Source: Trichomonas vaginalis G3
Lineage: Eukaryota > Parabasalia > Trichomonadida > Trichomonadidae
Length of the DNA stretch: 64,000 nucleotides
Assembly (NCBI RefSeq): GCF_026262505.1
Contig: NC_067203.1
Location: 15,698,392-15,762,391, forward strand
Reading direction: 5' to 3'
The notes under the pieces are model-generated. The model was given only the letters and a program-made list of their open reading frames with translations. It searched no databases and was not told where the DNA came from. The translations under genes and the position numbers were made by a program. This document shows, piece by piece, positions 1-8,722 of the stretch. The first letter of the stretch is position 1. Each line of letters opens with the position of its first letter.

Positions 1-662
1 GCAAAAGATCCTGTAGTAATTTGCTTGTACATTTTATCAGGATCTTCGTAATTCCAAGGTAAAGAACCATCAACGAGGGCATATAATATAACTCCGAGAG
101 CCCACACATCAGCAGGTTGACCCATGTATGATTGCTGCGTAAGGGCTTCAGGAGCTATGTAACATGCTGATCCACATCTATTTGTCATGGGCTTATCTGC
201 ATTAATAGAACATAATCCAAAGTCTATAAGTTTTACAGTATTGTTTTCTGTTAATAAAAGATTTTCTGGCTTTAAATCTCTATGAACTATATTTTGCGAA
301 TGAATATAATTAACTGCGAGGAGAATTTGTTTGAATAATCTTTTTGCAAGGATTTCTTCGACGCGTTGGCGAGAGATAATGAAATCGAAAAGCTCTCCAC
401 CACCGCAATACTCGATAATTAAGTAATAAGCAGCATCGTCTTCTAAAAAGTCATAGAATTTAACTATACCAGGATGATCAAGTTTCCTCATAACTTCTAC
501 CTCCTGCATTAGTAAATTCATATCGACTTCAGTTTTAATCATGCATTTGTTGATAATCTTGACTGCAACCTGCTCTTTTGTGAACACATCAAAACCTAGT
601 TTGACTGTGGCAAAAGATCCATCACCAATGGTACGAAAAAGTCTATATTTCCCGATTATCAT
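1..662 (-). CDS. Ser/Thr protein kinase, CAMK/SNF1-like, N-terminal part (runs off the window)
   Basis: The first 220 residues of a protein kinase read on the minus strand from ATG at 662, and the frame is still open at base 1. In order one sees a glycine-rich loop (GDGSFATV), the VAVK lysine at about residue 35, the alphaC region, HRDLKPENLLL near residue 127, DFG near residue 147, a GSACYIAPEAL activation-segment end, and ADVWALGVILYALVDGSLPW. All catalytic landmarks are present, so an active kinase is expected. The GxxxYxAPE segment and the 'GVILYALVDGxLPW' signature are typical of the CAMK-like/AMPK-SNF1 group. The missing C-terminal part would decide the subfamily. Family placement is by motif recognition only. 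Confidence 0.93.
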   Translation of the reverse strand, partial: MIIGKYRLFRTIGDGSFATVKLGFDVFTKEQVAVKIINKCMIKTEVDMNLLMQEVEVMRKLDHPGIVKFYDFLEDDAAYYLIIEYCGGGELFDFIISRQRVEEILAKRLFKQILLAVNYIHSQNIVHRDLKPENLLLTENNTVKLIDFGLCSINADKPMTNRCGSACYIAPEALTQQSYMGQPADVWALGVILYALVDGSLPWNYEDPDKMYKQITTGSF

Positions 663-1267
663 CACAATGACAAAAAAAAATGAATTGAATTTATAATTGT
701 TCTTTAAATCGGATTTCGTTTAAATATGTTGCAGAGTCAAATCAATATTAACAGATAATTAAGTCCAATCTTAATTATTGAAGTGATTATTTCCAAAAGA
801 TAGCAGTATTATACTAAAGCTCAATATCAATGATTAGTTACCATGTAATTAAGCAAATACTTCATTCTTGCTCAATAACTTGTTGTGTCAATTTTGATTG
901 TTTTAGATTCATTACATTAAGGCGGTTCATTGATAATGGTCGTCTCAAAAAGGATCATTACAGCAGAATTCAAACAATAAAATCATAACTTTAAGATAAA
1001 TTGATGTCAACTTTTTTTGTTTTGAATCTTTCGATTAAACAATGTATGTACTGATAGCTACATAGGCAATTACATAACCATTCAAAGCAAATTATTGGAT
1101 TTTTCAAACATCAATTGATGAATTTCGGAGATTATTTTAAGATTAAGTCTCTAATCTAATAACAAATAATTTTATTCACATATAAAAACAAATATGAAAA
1201 TTAGAATCACTAATTTCTGAGAATAATTTCTCAATATTTTTCTGAAATGATGCAAAACAATAAACAA
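663..1267. other. Intergenic, no gene seen
   Basis: AT-rich spacer between the 5' end of the kinase gene and the 3' end of the SH3 protein gene, both on the minus strand. I see no convincing ORF, RNA gene or repeat in it. Confidence 0.6.
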
Positions 1268-2533
1268 TCATTCGATCACAATGTCTTCGCGATAAACATG
1301 ACCTGTATTACCCTTGAGATCTCTGCATTCCAATATATCGTCATCAACCTTATTGGAGTTAACAATAATTAATTGTCCAGATGATAACGGCAAAAACCCA
1401 TCGTCTCCTATCGGAATTCTGATGGCCGAAGAGATTGCGAACCGGAGTTTCTTCAATTCAATGCATTTGACAGGAACAAAGCCTTTTGGTTGAAACGGGG
1501 TATCAGAAGCAAGAACCCATTGATCTACTGGTGTTTCGTATAGATAAATTTCTTGACCTTCTTTAACAGAAAGCTCATTAATATTTTCTCCTGTGAAATC
1601 GAACTTCGCAACACCAATAGAAAGAGGAGCGTCGGTTTCTAGGTAGTTCTTTCGCGTAATCTTTGACATTAAAGCAACATCTTGGAAAGTAAAGACGACA
1701 TCTGTTGGTTCGAAAAATTTCAAACGAGTTCTGGCAATTTTAGTGTATAATATGAACTCTCGTAAGTCATGCATTAAATCTGTTCTTGGTTTAATGATGG
1801 AATCAAAGCATTTTGTAATTCCAAACGAAAATCCTCGAATTACTTCAACGTATCTATATAAAAACTGTATCGCACAACTGCTGATTTTGTTTTGCATTGT
1901 TTTGATGGATGAGCTTGCTGATTTCACTAAAGATATGTATTTTTCTGCGTATAAGTTCAACATCAAGCATTTTTTACGAACTTTTGCTGCTAGAAAAGCG
2001 TAATTCTGCATTTCCGTTTTGACTTTCTTTTTTTCTTTCTTCAGAAATAGTTGATCAATATTTTCTTTCAGCATTGTTAAACTCTTGAAATTATCATCTG
2101 TTTGCTGTCTTTCTATTGTGAATACCATGTAAAATGCATCAACATTTGACTTTAGCTTTTGTAAAACGGATAAATCGTTTGAAATGTCATCAAGGAACTC
2201 GGGAAGGCAGAAAAGGTTAATAGATTCGCTAATATTTGAGTAAAATGCAGATATTTCAAACAGAATACGTGACAAGTGTTCGTATGTTTTTTCTTGAGAG
2301 CCAGGAACTCCAGGACAGACGATAACGCCACCGATATTGTGAAACTTATCAAATATGTTAGATATCATCAGTGGGCAATTGTATTGTTTGAGATTCAAAA
2401 CAGATGAAACTTCTTTGAAAACATCAAAAACACTTAAATATCTATTGAAATCCGCTTCTACATCTTTAATAAGGGTTTTCCACTCTTTGTGAACCTTCGA
2501 AATCACATTATCAAGGCTCTCAAAGTCAATCAT
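1268..2533 (-). CDS. BAR-like helical domain plus SH3 domain(s), membrane-remodelling/actin adaptor type
   Basis: A 421-residue protein. ATG at 2533 (MIDFESLDN) is taken as the start because the extra seven upstream codons begin with TTG. Residues ~1-270 are long amphipathic helices without low complexity, as in BAR/F-BAR modules. An SH3 domain follows at ~309-360, with an ALYDF-like FDFTGENINELSVKEG stretch, an acidic loop, W at the binding face (DQWVLAS) and GFVPVKCIE at the end. A second, more divergent SH3-like segment lies at ~365-421. BAR-SH3 proteins bind curved membranes and recruit proline-rich partners in endocytosis and actin work; that role is inferred from architecture. Its start codon lies 49 bp from the divergent DHHC-like gene. 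Confidence 0.7.
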   Translation of the reverse strand: MIDFESLDNVISKVHKEWKTLIKDVEADFNRYLSVFDVFKEVSSVLNLKQYNCPLMISNIFDKFHNIGGVIVCPGVPGSQEKTYEHLSRILFEISAFYSNISESINLFCLPEFLDDISNDLSVLQKLKSNVDAFYMVFTIERQQTDDNFKSLTMLKENIDQLFLKKEKKKVKTEMQNYAFLAAKVRKKCLMLNLYAEKYISLVKSASSSIKTMQNKISSCAIQFLYRYVEVIRGFSFGITKCFDSIIKPRTDLMHDLREFILYTKIARTRLKFFEPTDVVFTFQDVALMSKITRKNYLETDAPLSIGVAKFDFTGENINELSVKEGQEIYLYETPVDQWVLASDTPFQPKGFVPVKCIELKKLRFAISSAIRIPIGDDGFLPLSSGQLIIVNSNKVDDDILECRDLKGNTGHVYREDIVIE

Positions 2534-2582
2534 TTTTTTCTGATTTCTTCTCAAATTATTGTCAAAAAAAATTTAGATATAA
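2534..2582. promoter_or_regulatory. 49-bp divergent intergenic region serving two genes
   Basis: Only 49 bp separate the ATGs of the BAR/SH3 gene (minus) and the DHHC-like gene (plus). Both promoters must lie here or overlap the coding regions. This fits the very short 5' leaders known in trichomonads. No motif is assigned. Confidence 0.5.
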
Positions 2583-3536
2583 ATGATTAGAACAATTTCT
2601 AGTGAACCGGATGATAAACCATTAGATGATGCATCTTGTTTGTATGGTATGCAACCTAAAATATCGAAATATAAGACCTTATTCCATCTTTTATTCTGGA
2701 ATATCAATTCAGTTCCTGAAGCAAAGATCAAATTAATAAATGATTGGCAAATTCGTCTTCCGATGGTTATTGGCGTTCTCCTCATTATTGTTTGTCCGTA
2801 TATTGACTATATTTTATATTCAGTCGAATTGCAAAATCATGGTTTTCGCCAAATATTCAAAATAACTTTCTTCATGATAATGTACATGATGTCATACCTT
2901 GTCTGTATCTACGAAGGACCTGGTTATTTGCCTTATTATTATCCATTTAAATCGACAAAACCAATCCGAAATCAAACAGAAATTTTGAAAGGCGTTGCTT
3001 CACAGCCTGCTCAAAAAATACACCCGTTAAAGGCAGGAGACTTGGATCGTTGCCATTATTTCAAATCAGTTGGCAGATACATCATAAGACCAGACCATTT
3101 CTGCGCATGGACTACATCATTTATAGGAAGAAAGAATCACAAATTATTCTTCTTATTTAACTTCTGGGGAGTAATTTACATTACTTCGCTCGCAATTTAC
3201 ACAGTTAAGTCAGCAATCATATACATTCTTGATAAGGATGATTTCAAGTATGTACACATCTTTATTTTGGCCATATTTTTGACTTACGGTGCAGTTTTCA
3301 TAATTATGCAAGTTATATTCATTTTTGTGTGCGTAAAGAACTTTACACTCAATGAAACGCAATACGAACAGGTCAAATACGAAAATCCACCAAATTACAG
3401 GAAGAAAGGAATTATCCGAAATTGGGAAGAAATTTTCGGTCCTGTAAAGAAAATATATACATGGTTAATTCCAATTGGAGCATTTCACGGCATGGATCCA
3501 GAAGATTTATTATATTCTAACCATTATTATTGTTAA
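2583..3536 (+). CDS. DHHC-family palmitoyltransferase homologue with degenerate zinc-binding domain (DHFC)
   Basis: A 317-residue protein with four predicted membrane segments, two before and two after a cytosolic core, as in DHHC S-acyltransferases. The core is recognisable: RPDHFCAW at 169-176, with the putative acyl-accepting Cys174, then IGRKNHKLFFLF. The later conserved region (NETQYEQ, NPPNYRKKGIIRNWEEIFGP, WLIP) matches the family's TTxE/NPYxxG..N..E.FG..WLLP track. However, DHHC is DHFC, and the other cysteines that normally bind the two structural zincs (HC-x2-C-x2-C and the NC after the DHHC) are replaced by F, V, Y and SF. The first His and the catalytic Cys survive. It may be an acyltransferase that folds without zinc, or a pseudo-enzyme. 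Divergent from the BAR/SH3 gene. Confidence 0.8.
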   Translation: MIRTISSEPDDKPLDDASCLYGMQPKISKYKTLFHLLFWNINSVPEAKIKLINDWQIRLPMVIGVLLIIVCPYIDYILYSVELQNHGFRQIFKITFFMIMYMMSYLVCIYEGPGYLPYYYPFKSTKPIRNQTEILKGVASQPAQKIHPLKAGDLDRCHYFKSVGRYIIRPDHFCAWTTSFIGRKNHKLFFLFNFWGVIYITSLAIYTVKSAIIYILDKDDFKYVHIFILAIFLTYGAVFIIMQVIFIFVCVKNFTLNETQYEQVKYENPPNYRKKGIIRNWEEIFGPVKKIYTWLIPIGAFHGMDPEDLLYSNHYYC

Positions 3537-3748
3537 TTGCTAGGATATTTGCTCTACAAGCAGTATTTCTCAATATATTTAATAAATGTTTCAATATTTG
3601 TCTTCAAATATTATATTTTTATAAAATTTTTAATATCAGATAAAAATTACAATGATTTTAACATCAAGATCTTCTACATTGATTACTTAACACATTTAAT
3701 TAAAAAATTCTAGAAGATTTTAGTTCATTTTTATATTTGTAGAAGAGA

Positions 3749-4339
3749 ATGAATGATCCAAATGCACTTACTGATCAAAATAAACAAAGAATAATGAAAT
3801 CCCATTTATTTGATGAAGAAAATGAAACAACAACTGTTAAACCACCACCAAAAACTCCTGATTCAGCTTATAAATCTCAATATACTCCATCTCCAAGAGC
3901 AACTCAACATAATTATACTCCTACTCTTAACACAAGAAATCAACAATATGCTTACCAAAATTCTACTCCTACAAAACAAATTATTAAACAAATTGATCCA
4001 ATTCCACCAACTCCTCCATTGCCTAATATTGTGCCATTTCCAGATTTTAAATTCGAGCCATTGAATAAACTAGAAAGACCAGATATTGCATTTAATAAAA
4101 ATAACGATATTAATTCAACAATTGATACATCGAGTTTGATAGTCCTTGGATCTCTAAGAGAAAAGATGTCTAAAGAATCAGCAGAATTTGCAGAAAGAAT
4201 GAAAAATTTAATAATTTATGAACAACAACCTTCAAACTCATTTACAAGATCAATGAACATGTCAGGAACTCTCAACGGATCTCAAAAACTAACAGTTGAA
4301 GGAGAATTTATAATGCCAAACGGAACTCCTTTCACATAA
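3749..4339 (+). CDS. Small proline/threonine-rich protein, unknown function
   Basis: A 196-residue protein starting MNDPNALTDQNK. Residues ~25-100 are low-complexity and Pro/Thr/Gln/Asn-rich, with repeated S/T-P pairs (possible phosphorylation sites) and the proline cluster IPPTPPLPNIVPFPDFKF. Residues ~130-160 (SLREKMSKESAEFAERMKNL) are charged and helical. It ends GEFIMPNGTPFT. I do not recognise a family. The sequence after the stop codon carries decayed coiled-coil coding sequence, so the present stop could be secondary and the ancestral protein longer. Confidence 0.6.
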   Translation: MNDPNALTDQNKQRIMKSHLFDEENETTTVKPPPKTPDSAYKSQYTPSPRATQHNYTPTLNTRNQQYAYQNSTPTKQIIKQIDPIPPTPPLPNIVPFPDFKFEPLNKLERPDIAFNKNNDINSTIDTSSLIVLGSLREKMSKESAEFAERMKNLIIYEQQPSNSFTRSMNMSGTLNGSQKLTVEGEFIMPNGTPFT

Positions 4340-4371
4340 CTCTATTTAGAATTATATTGCACTACCTATAA

Positions 4372-4700
4372 TTAGAAAAAGAACAAATGATTGAATTTAG
4401 ATCAAATTAAAACGAAATTTACAAATAGATTAAATAATTTTCAAAAAGAAGGTTAACTCTTAATTAAAAGAACTGTTAAGGAAGTCAAAGATATGGAAAT
4501 GATTTTTCTAATTTCTAAAACTCTATACTCCAAAATGGCGAAAAATAAATCAAAATTTGGTTGAAAAATTGAATAAACTCAAGGAAAGAGACTTGGAAAT
4601 CAACGACCAGAAACATATCTCTCTCCTCGAAACACGAAATACAGATACAAGCTTTTTTTTCCCAGATAAAAATATATTCTATCTTTTCACTGATATTTTT
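4372..4700 (+). pseudogene. Decayed coiled-coil coding sequence
   Basis: Three short stretches in different plus-strand frames read like a coiled coil: LEKEQMIEF then QIKTKFTNRLNNFQKEG, TVKEVKDMEMIFLISKTLYS, and VEKLNKLKERDLEINDQKHI followed by SLLETRNTDTSF. They are separated by stops and frame changes. They are charged, leucine-spaced and collinear, unlike random AT-rich DNA. The simplest reading is the former 3' part of the upstream 3749 gene, or a small neighbouring gene, now frameshifted in at least two places. No homologue is recognised. Confidence 0.45.
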
Positions 4701-4742
4701 TTTTCCAAATAAATCATAAAGTCGTGTATTATATATCTTTAT

Positions 4743-6939
4743 TTAATAGTATGGACGCATTGGAATCGAGTGTTTTAAGTGGATAGCGAATTCTTTTGTC
4801 TCTTCTATTTCCAACTTCTTATAGAATTTCTTCAATTCTTTTGTTGGAGCTGACTTTTTACATCCAATAGAATCCAAATATTTTTGAATGTATCCATCCA
4901 ACTTGAGAATGGATATTTGATATGCATTTCCATATGGTGAATCTGCATTTATATCAGCACCTTTTTCAACGAGGTACTTTAATGCATCCAGTTCTTCTCC
5001 ATAAGCAGCAAATGGGAAGCAATAACTTGAAATTTTTGCTCCATGATCAATTAAGAATTTCATTACATCAAATGCTCCAATTTCGCATGCATGTAAAAGG
5101 AGAGTTTGTCCGTACCTTGTTCCATTTACAACTACTGATGTTTCCTTATTTATATCAAGACCACCCTTGAAAAGACGTTCAAGTGCTTTGACATTTTTGT
5201 CTTCAACCAATTTATATTCGAAATTCTTTTTGTTGTAGTCACATCCTTTCTGTTTGAATAAATCAACAATTGAAGAGTTATTTTTCATCATAGCAATCTG
5301 AATTGGAGAATATTTATATTTTGATGGAGGTTCTGGATTTACTTGATGATCGAGCAAGAATAATACCATTTGAAGGTTATTATTAGCAACAGCATGTTGA
5401 ATAGGATACATTACAACATATTCTTCTTCATCTTCACAATCAAATTCGGCTTCAGAACCAAATTCTTCTTCAATGGATTCTTCACCATGATATCCATATC
5501 TTGCTTCAATATTAAGGCAATTAGGATCTGCTTTATGCTCTACCAAGTACTTCACTAATTCAAGATCATTATTCTTTGCGGCAAGAGTAAGAGGAACATC
5601 TTTGACTTCGTGAAATTCATGAATTAACAAATTGAATTTTATGAGAAATAATAATGAATATCATGAAAAACAATATTGAATTTCATAGCCAGCACAAACA
5701 TCTCGAATTTTTGCGTTGACGTTAAGTTTGCACTCTTCAACCAAGAACTTTATCATATCAATCGAACATTTCTTTCTGATTGCAAACGTTAAAAGAGTAT
5801 CATAATCAATTCTAGTAAATTTCATTTCAGCACCCAATGAAATCAAGTGTTTTAACAATTCAACATCATTTTCCTCAACGGCAACTAAAACTGGATTCAT
5901 ATCACTAACATATGGACCATTTTCTGCATACATGTTAATATTGAAACGTCTCATTTTGATAAGAAATTCTATGAGACTGAAATCTTTTTCTTTTGTAGCC
6001 AAAATCAATGGATGTTCATCTTCATATTTCGAATATTCAACAACTTGAGAACACATGTCTCTCATCAAGAAATTAATGAGTTTCATGTCTTTGAAGTATG
6101 ATGCAACATTCAAACAATTTGGATGATTTAGCTCATGTTCATTGACATTGAAACCATGATCAATCAAGCAGAAGAAAGCTCTCAAGTTTGTTGCTCTTAA
6201 ACAAGTTTTTGCAGTGATTTTTGGAAATGTGTAATTATGCATCAAATAATCAGCAAATTCGTTTCTGTGGTATCTAACAGCAGCTCTGAGGCATTTGTCG
6301 AGATTCACACCACTCTCAGCAACAATTTTGAAGAGCTCTAGGTTACCACCTTTAACAGCATCGACAGGGTCAACAGATTTATATAAATCTGGCTGTTCAA
6401 AAATGAATTTGAAGACGTTTATTGATCCATATTTTAAAGCAGTTGATAAAATGGAATTGGCACTATCGAAATATTTGTCTTTATTTTTCATGACTTCTTC
6501 TACATCATCTAGCATGGCATGGTACTGATTTGTGTCCTTTTATTCTCCGTCGATCAATTCTTCCTTTGTGAAACTTTTGTTGAGATAAATATCTGGTCTT
6601 GGAATTTTAACGCCATAATAATGAAGCAAAGTATTTAATCTCTTACATTTACCGTTGTAAATGTAATTGATATGTTCCTTATTTATCAACATATAAGCGA
6701 GATCTGCGAGAATTTTGATATTCTTTTGATTAATTCTGGATTGGTTATTAATTATAAACGAAACGTAGCCATACGAAACTTGAGAAGTTTTAATCAACTC
6801 AATAATAGTTTTGGCCGTATCTTCGAATGTTTCGCTATTAAGTTTCAATGTATTTTTCAAATCCACTACGTACAGGATGACTACTGATGGAAATATTCTT
6901 GAATTCATCAGGCATTTTCTCCTCGCGGTGTTTAAACAT
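4743..6939 (-). pseudogene. Trichomonad-type ankyrin-repeat protein gene, broken by two in-frame stops and a 5' frameshift
   Basis: Three ORFs (6908-6540, 6515-5661, 5630-4743) lie in one minus-strand frame, separated only by a TAA at 6542-6540 and a TGA at 5663-5661. Read through, they give the usual layout of the large trichomonad ankyrin family: an alpha-helical N-terminal domain (about residues 1-120, TIIELIKTSQVSYGYVSF) and then ankyrin units such as KNNDLELVKYLVEHKADPN and EIGAFDVMKFLIDHGA. The best start, ATG at 6939 (MFKHREEKMPDEFKNIS), is in another frame, so a further frameshift lies near 6870. No ATG restarts the 4743-5630 part. An acidic loop (EESIEEEFGSEAEFDCEDEE) interrupts one repeat. 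It is either a recent pseudogene or one rescued by assembly correction. Confidence 0.8.
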
Positions 6940-6993
6940 GTCTAAATCCTTTCTGTCACTTTTTAAAAATTCAAAAAGAAAACCTCTAAATAA

Positions 6994-7719
6994 ACGTCTA
7001 AGAGTTATGAATTACCATATCAAGGTAACCCCAATGTAACCATTCCATCAGGTCTAGTTCCTTCTGAGTATGTAAATTTTACAATTTTAGATGGATACAA
7101 AAATATCCCAAGTTATACATTCCTTCACTTCAAAAATCTTGAAAATATTGTATTCCCAATCTCATTAACGTCAATAAATGATGAAGCTTTTTATCTCTGT
7201 CCAATGAAAAAATTATATCTTCCAAAAAATGTTAAAAATTTAGCTGATTGGAATCCATTTGATCGAATGCATAATCTGGAGGAAATTAAAGTTGATCCTG
7301 ATAATCCTTATTATGTATCTATTGATGGTATTTTGTATACCAAAGACATGAAAACTTTGTTCCATTTTCCTGCGCGCAAAAATATCACAGAATATGTCAT
7401 TCCCTATGGCATAGAAATAATTTCTCATTGCTGCTTTAACTGCCTATATTATGTGAAGCATATTGTGTTTCCCGAGACTGTTAAGACAATACTAATGTAT
7501 GCTTTTGGAACACAATTTTCAGTTGAATACATGACAGCCCTTAGAGTTAATCACCAAGATAAAATTGAAGTTCATCCTGAGGGTTTCGATGCATCGACAA
7601 TTGGTGCATCAGCGATATTATATGTATACTCTCCTCGAAGGCAATTCTCTTGCATTGCCCATTCCTCAATTCCAAATCGATATGCAATTCTTTTTATAGC
7701 TGCTCTATACTATGAATAG
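6994..7719 (+). pseudogene. BspA-like leucine-rich-repeat protein, 5'-truncated
   Basis: The frame is open from 6994 (after TAA 6991-6993) to the stop ending at 7719, 241 codons. The first in-frame ATG is at 7204, in the middle of a repeat. The protein is built of LRR_5/BspA-type units: IPSYTFLHFKNLENIVFP, INDEAFYLCPMKKLYLP, VDPDNPYYVSIDGILYTKD, YVIPYGIEIISHCCFNC. Such proteins form a huge surface-protein family in trichomonads. The missing N-terminal start and the position right against the head of the divergent ankyrin pseudogene suggest a truncated copy. If translated at all, it would start at 7204 as a 171-residue fragment. Confidence 0.75.
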
Positions 7720-7866
7720 AAAAATTAAAGCTGAAAAAAATATCTAAAAGTTTACCATAGGTTTTTCAATTTGAACCAAAAGGAAGGAAAAGTTTCACGC
7801 CAACCAATTGAGAGGGAAATTGAGAGAAATAGAGAGGAGTTTTGTGACTCTATTTCTGAAATCATT

Positions 7867-8640
7867 AAAAATATCTTTGTAATGTTTGATAACTTATTCG
7901 AAGAAAGGCAAATATATATATTTATTGTTCTGCATAACAATGAAGAAATTACTCCTTAAGAAGTATTCAGTGACTCATAAAAAAATAAAATTTAAAATAT
8001 CTTTGTAATATTTGATAACTTATTCGAAGAAAGGCAAATATATATTTATTGTTCTACATTACAATGAAGAAATTACTCCTTAAGAGGTATTCAGTGACTC
8101 ATAAAAAAATAAAATTTAAAATATCTTTGTAATATTTGATAACTTATTCGAAGAAAGGCAAATATATATTTATTGTTCTACATTACAATGAAGTAATTAC
8201 TCCTTAAGAAGTATTCAGTGACTCATAAAAAATAAAATTTAAAATATCTTTGTAATATTTGATAACTTATTCGAAGAAAGGCAAATATATATTTATTGTT
8301 CTACATTACAATGAAGTAATTACTCCTTAAGAAGTATTCAGTGACTCATAAAAAAATAAAATTTAAAATATCTTTGTAATATTTGATAACTTATTCGAAG
8401 AAAGGCAAATATATATTTATTGTTCTACATTACAATGAAGTAATTACTCCTTAAGAAGTATTCAGTGACTCATAAAAAAATAAAATTTAAAATATCTTTG
8501 TAATATTTGATAACTTATTCGAAGAAAGGCAAATATATATTTATTGTTCTACATTACAATGAGGTTATTACTCCTTAAGAGGTATTCAGTGACTCATAAA
8601 AAAATGATATTGAAAATTTCTTTGTAATATTTGAATAAAC
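7867..8640. repeat. Tandem array, ~124-bp unit, six copies plus a degenerate seventh
   Basis: The phrase ATATCTTTGTAAT(A/G)TTTGAT recurs at 7871, 7997, 8121, 8244, 8368 and 8492 (steps 126, 124, 123, 124, 124), with a worn copy near 8615. Units are nearly identical and differ mainly in the length of the A-run after GACTCAT and in a few substitutions (GAAGAAATT/GAAGTAATT). Each unit holds ATTGT...ACAAT inverted arms around TCTACATT and the palindrome CTTAAG. The first unit is the most divergent, as at an array edge. Short ORFs inside are by-products of the repeat. Confidence 0.95.
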
Positions 8641-8722
8641 TATCAAAAACAAATAAGTTTCATTTATAATATTTATTCTATAACACTCTATTAACAATAT
8701 AAGATAAAATAAATTAAATATT

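Noticed and set aside
7771-7959. 62-codon ORF beginning NQKEGKVSRQPI
   Set aside because: It has a TTG start and runs into the first unit of the 124-bp satellite; no homology recognised. It may be a relic but cannot be supported.
7867-8640. CRISPR-like appearance of the 124-bp array
   Set aside because: Whole units repeat without unique spacers, in a eukaryotic genome; it is a plain satellite.
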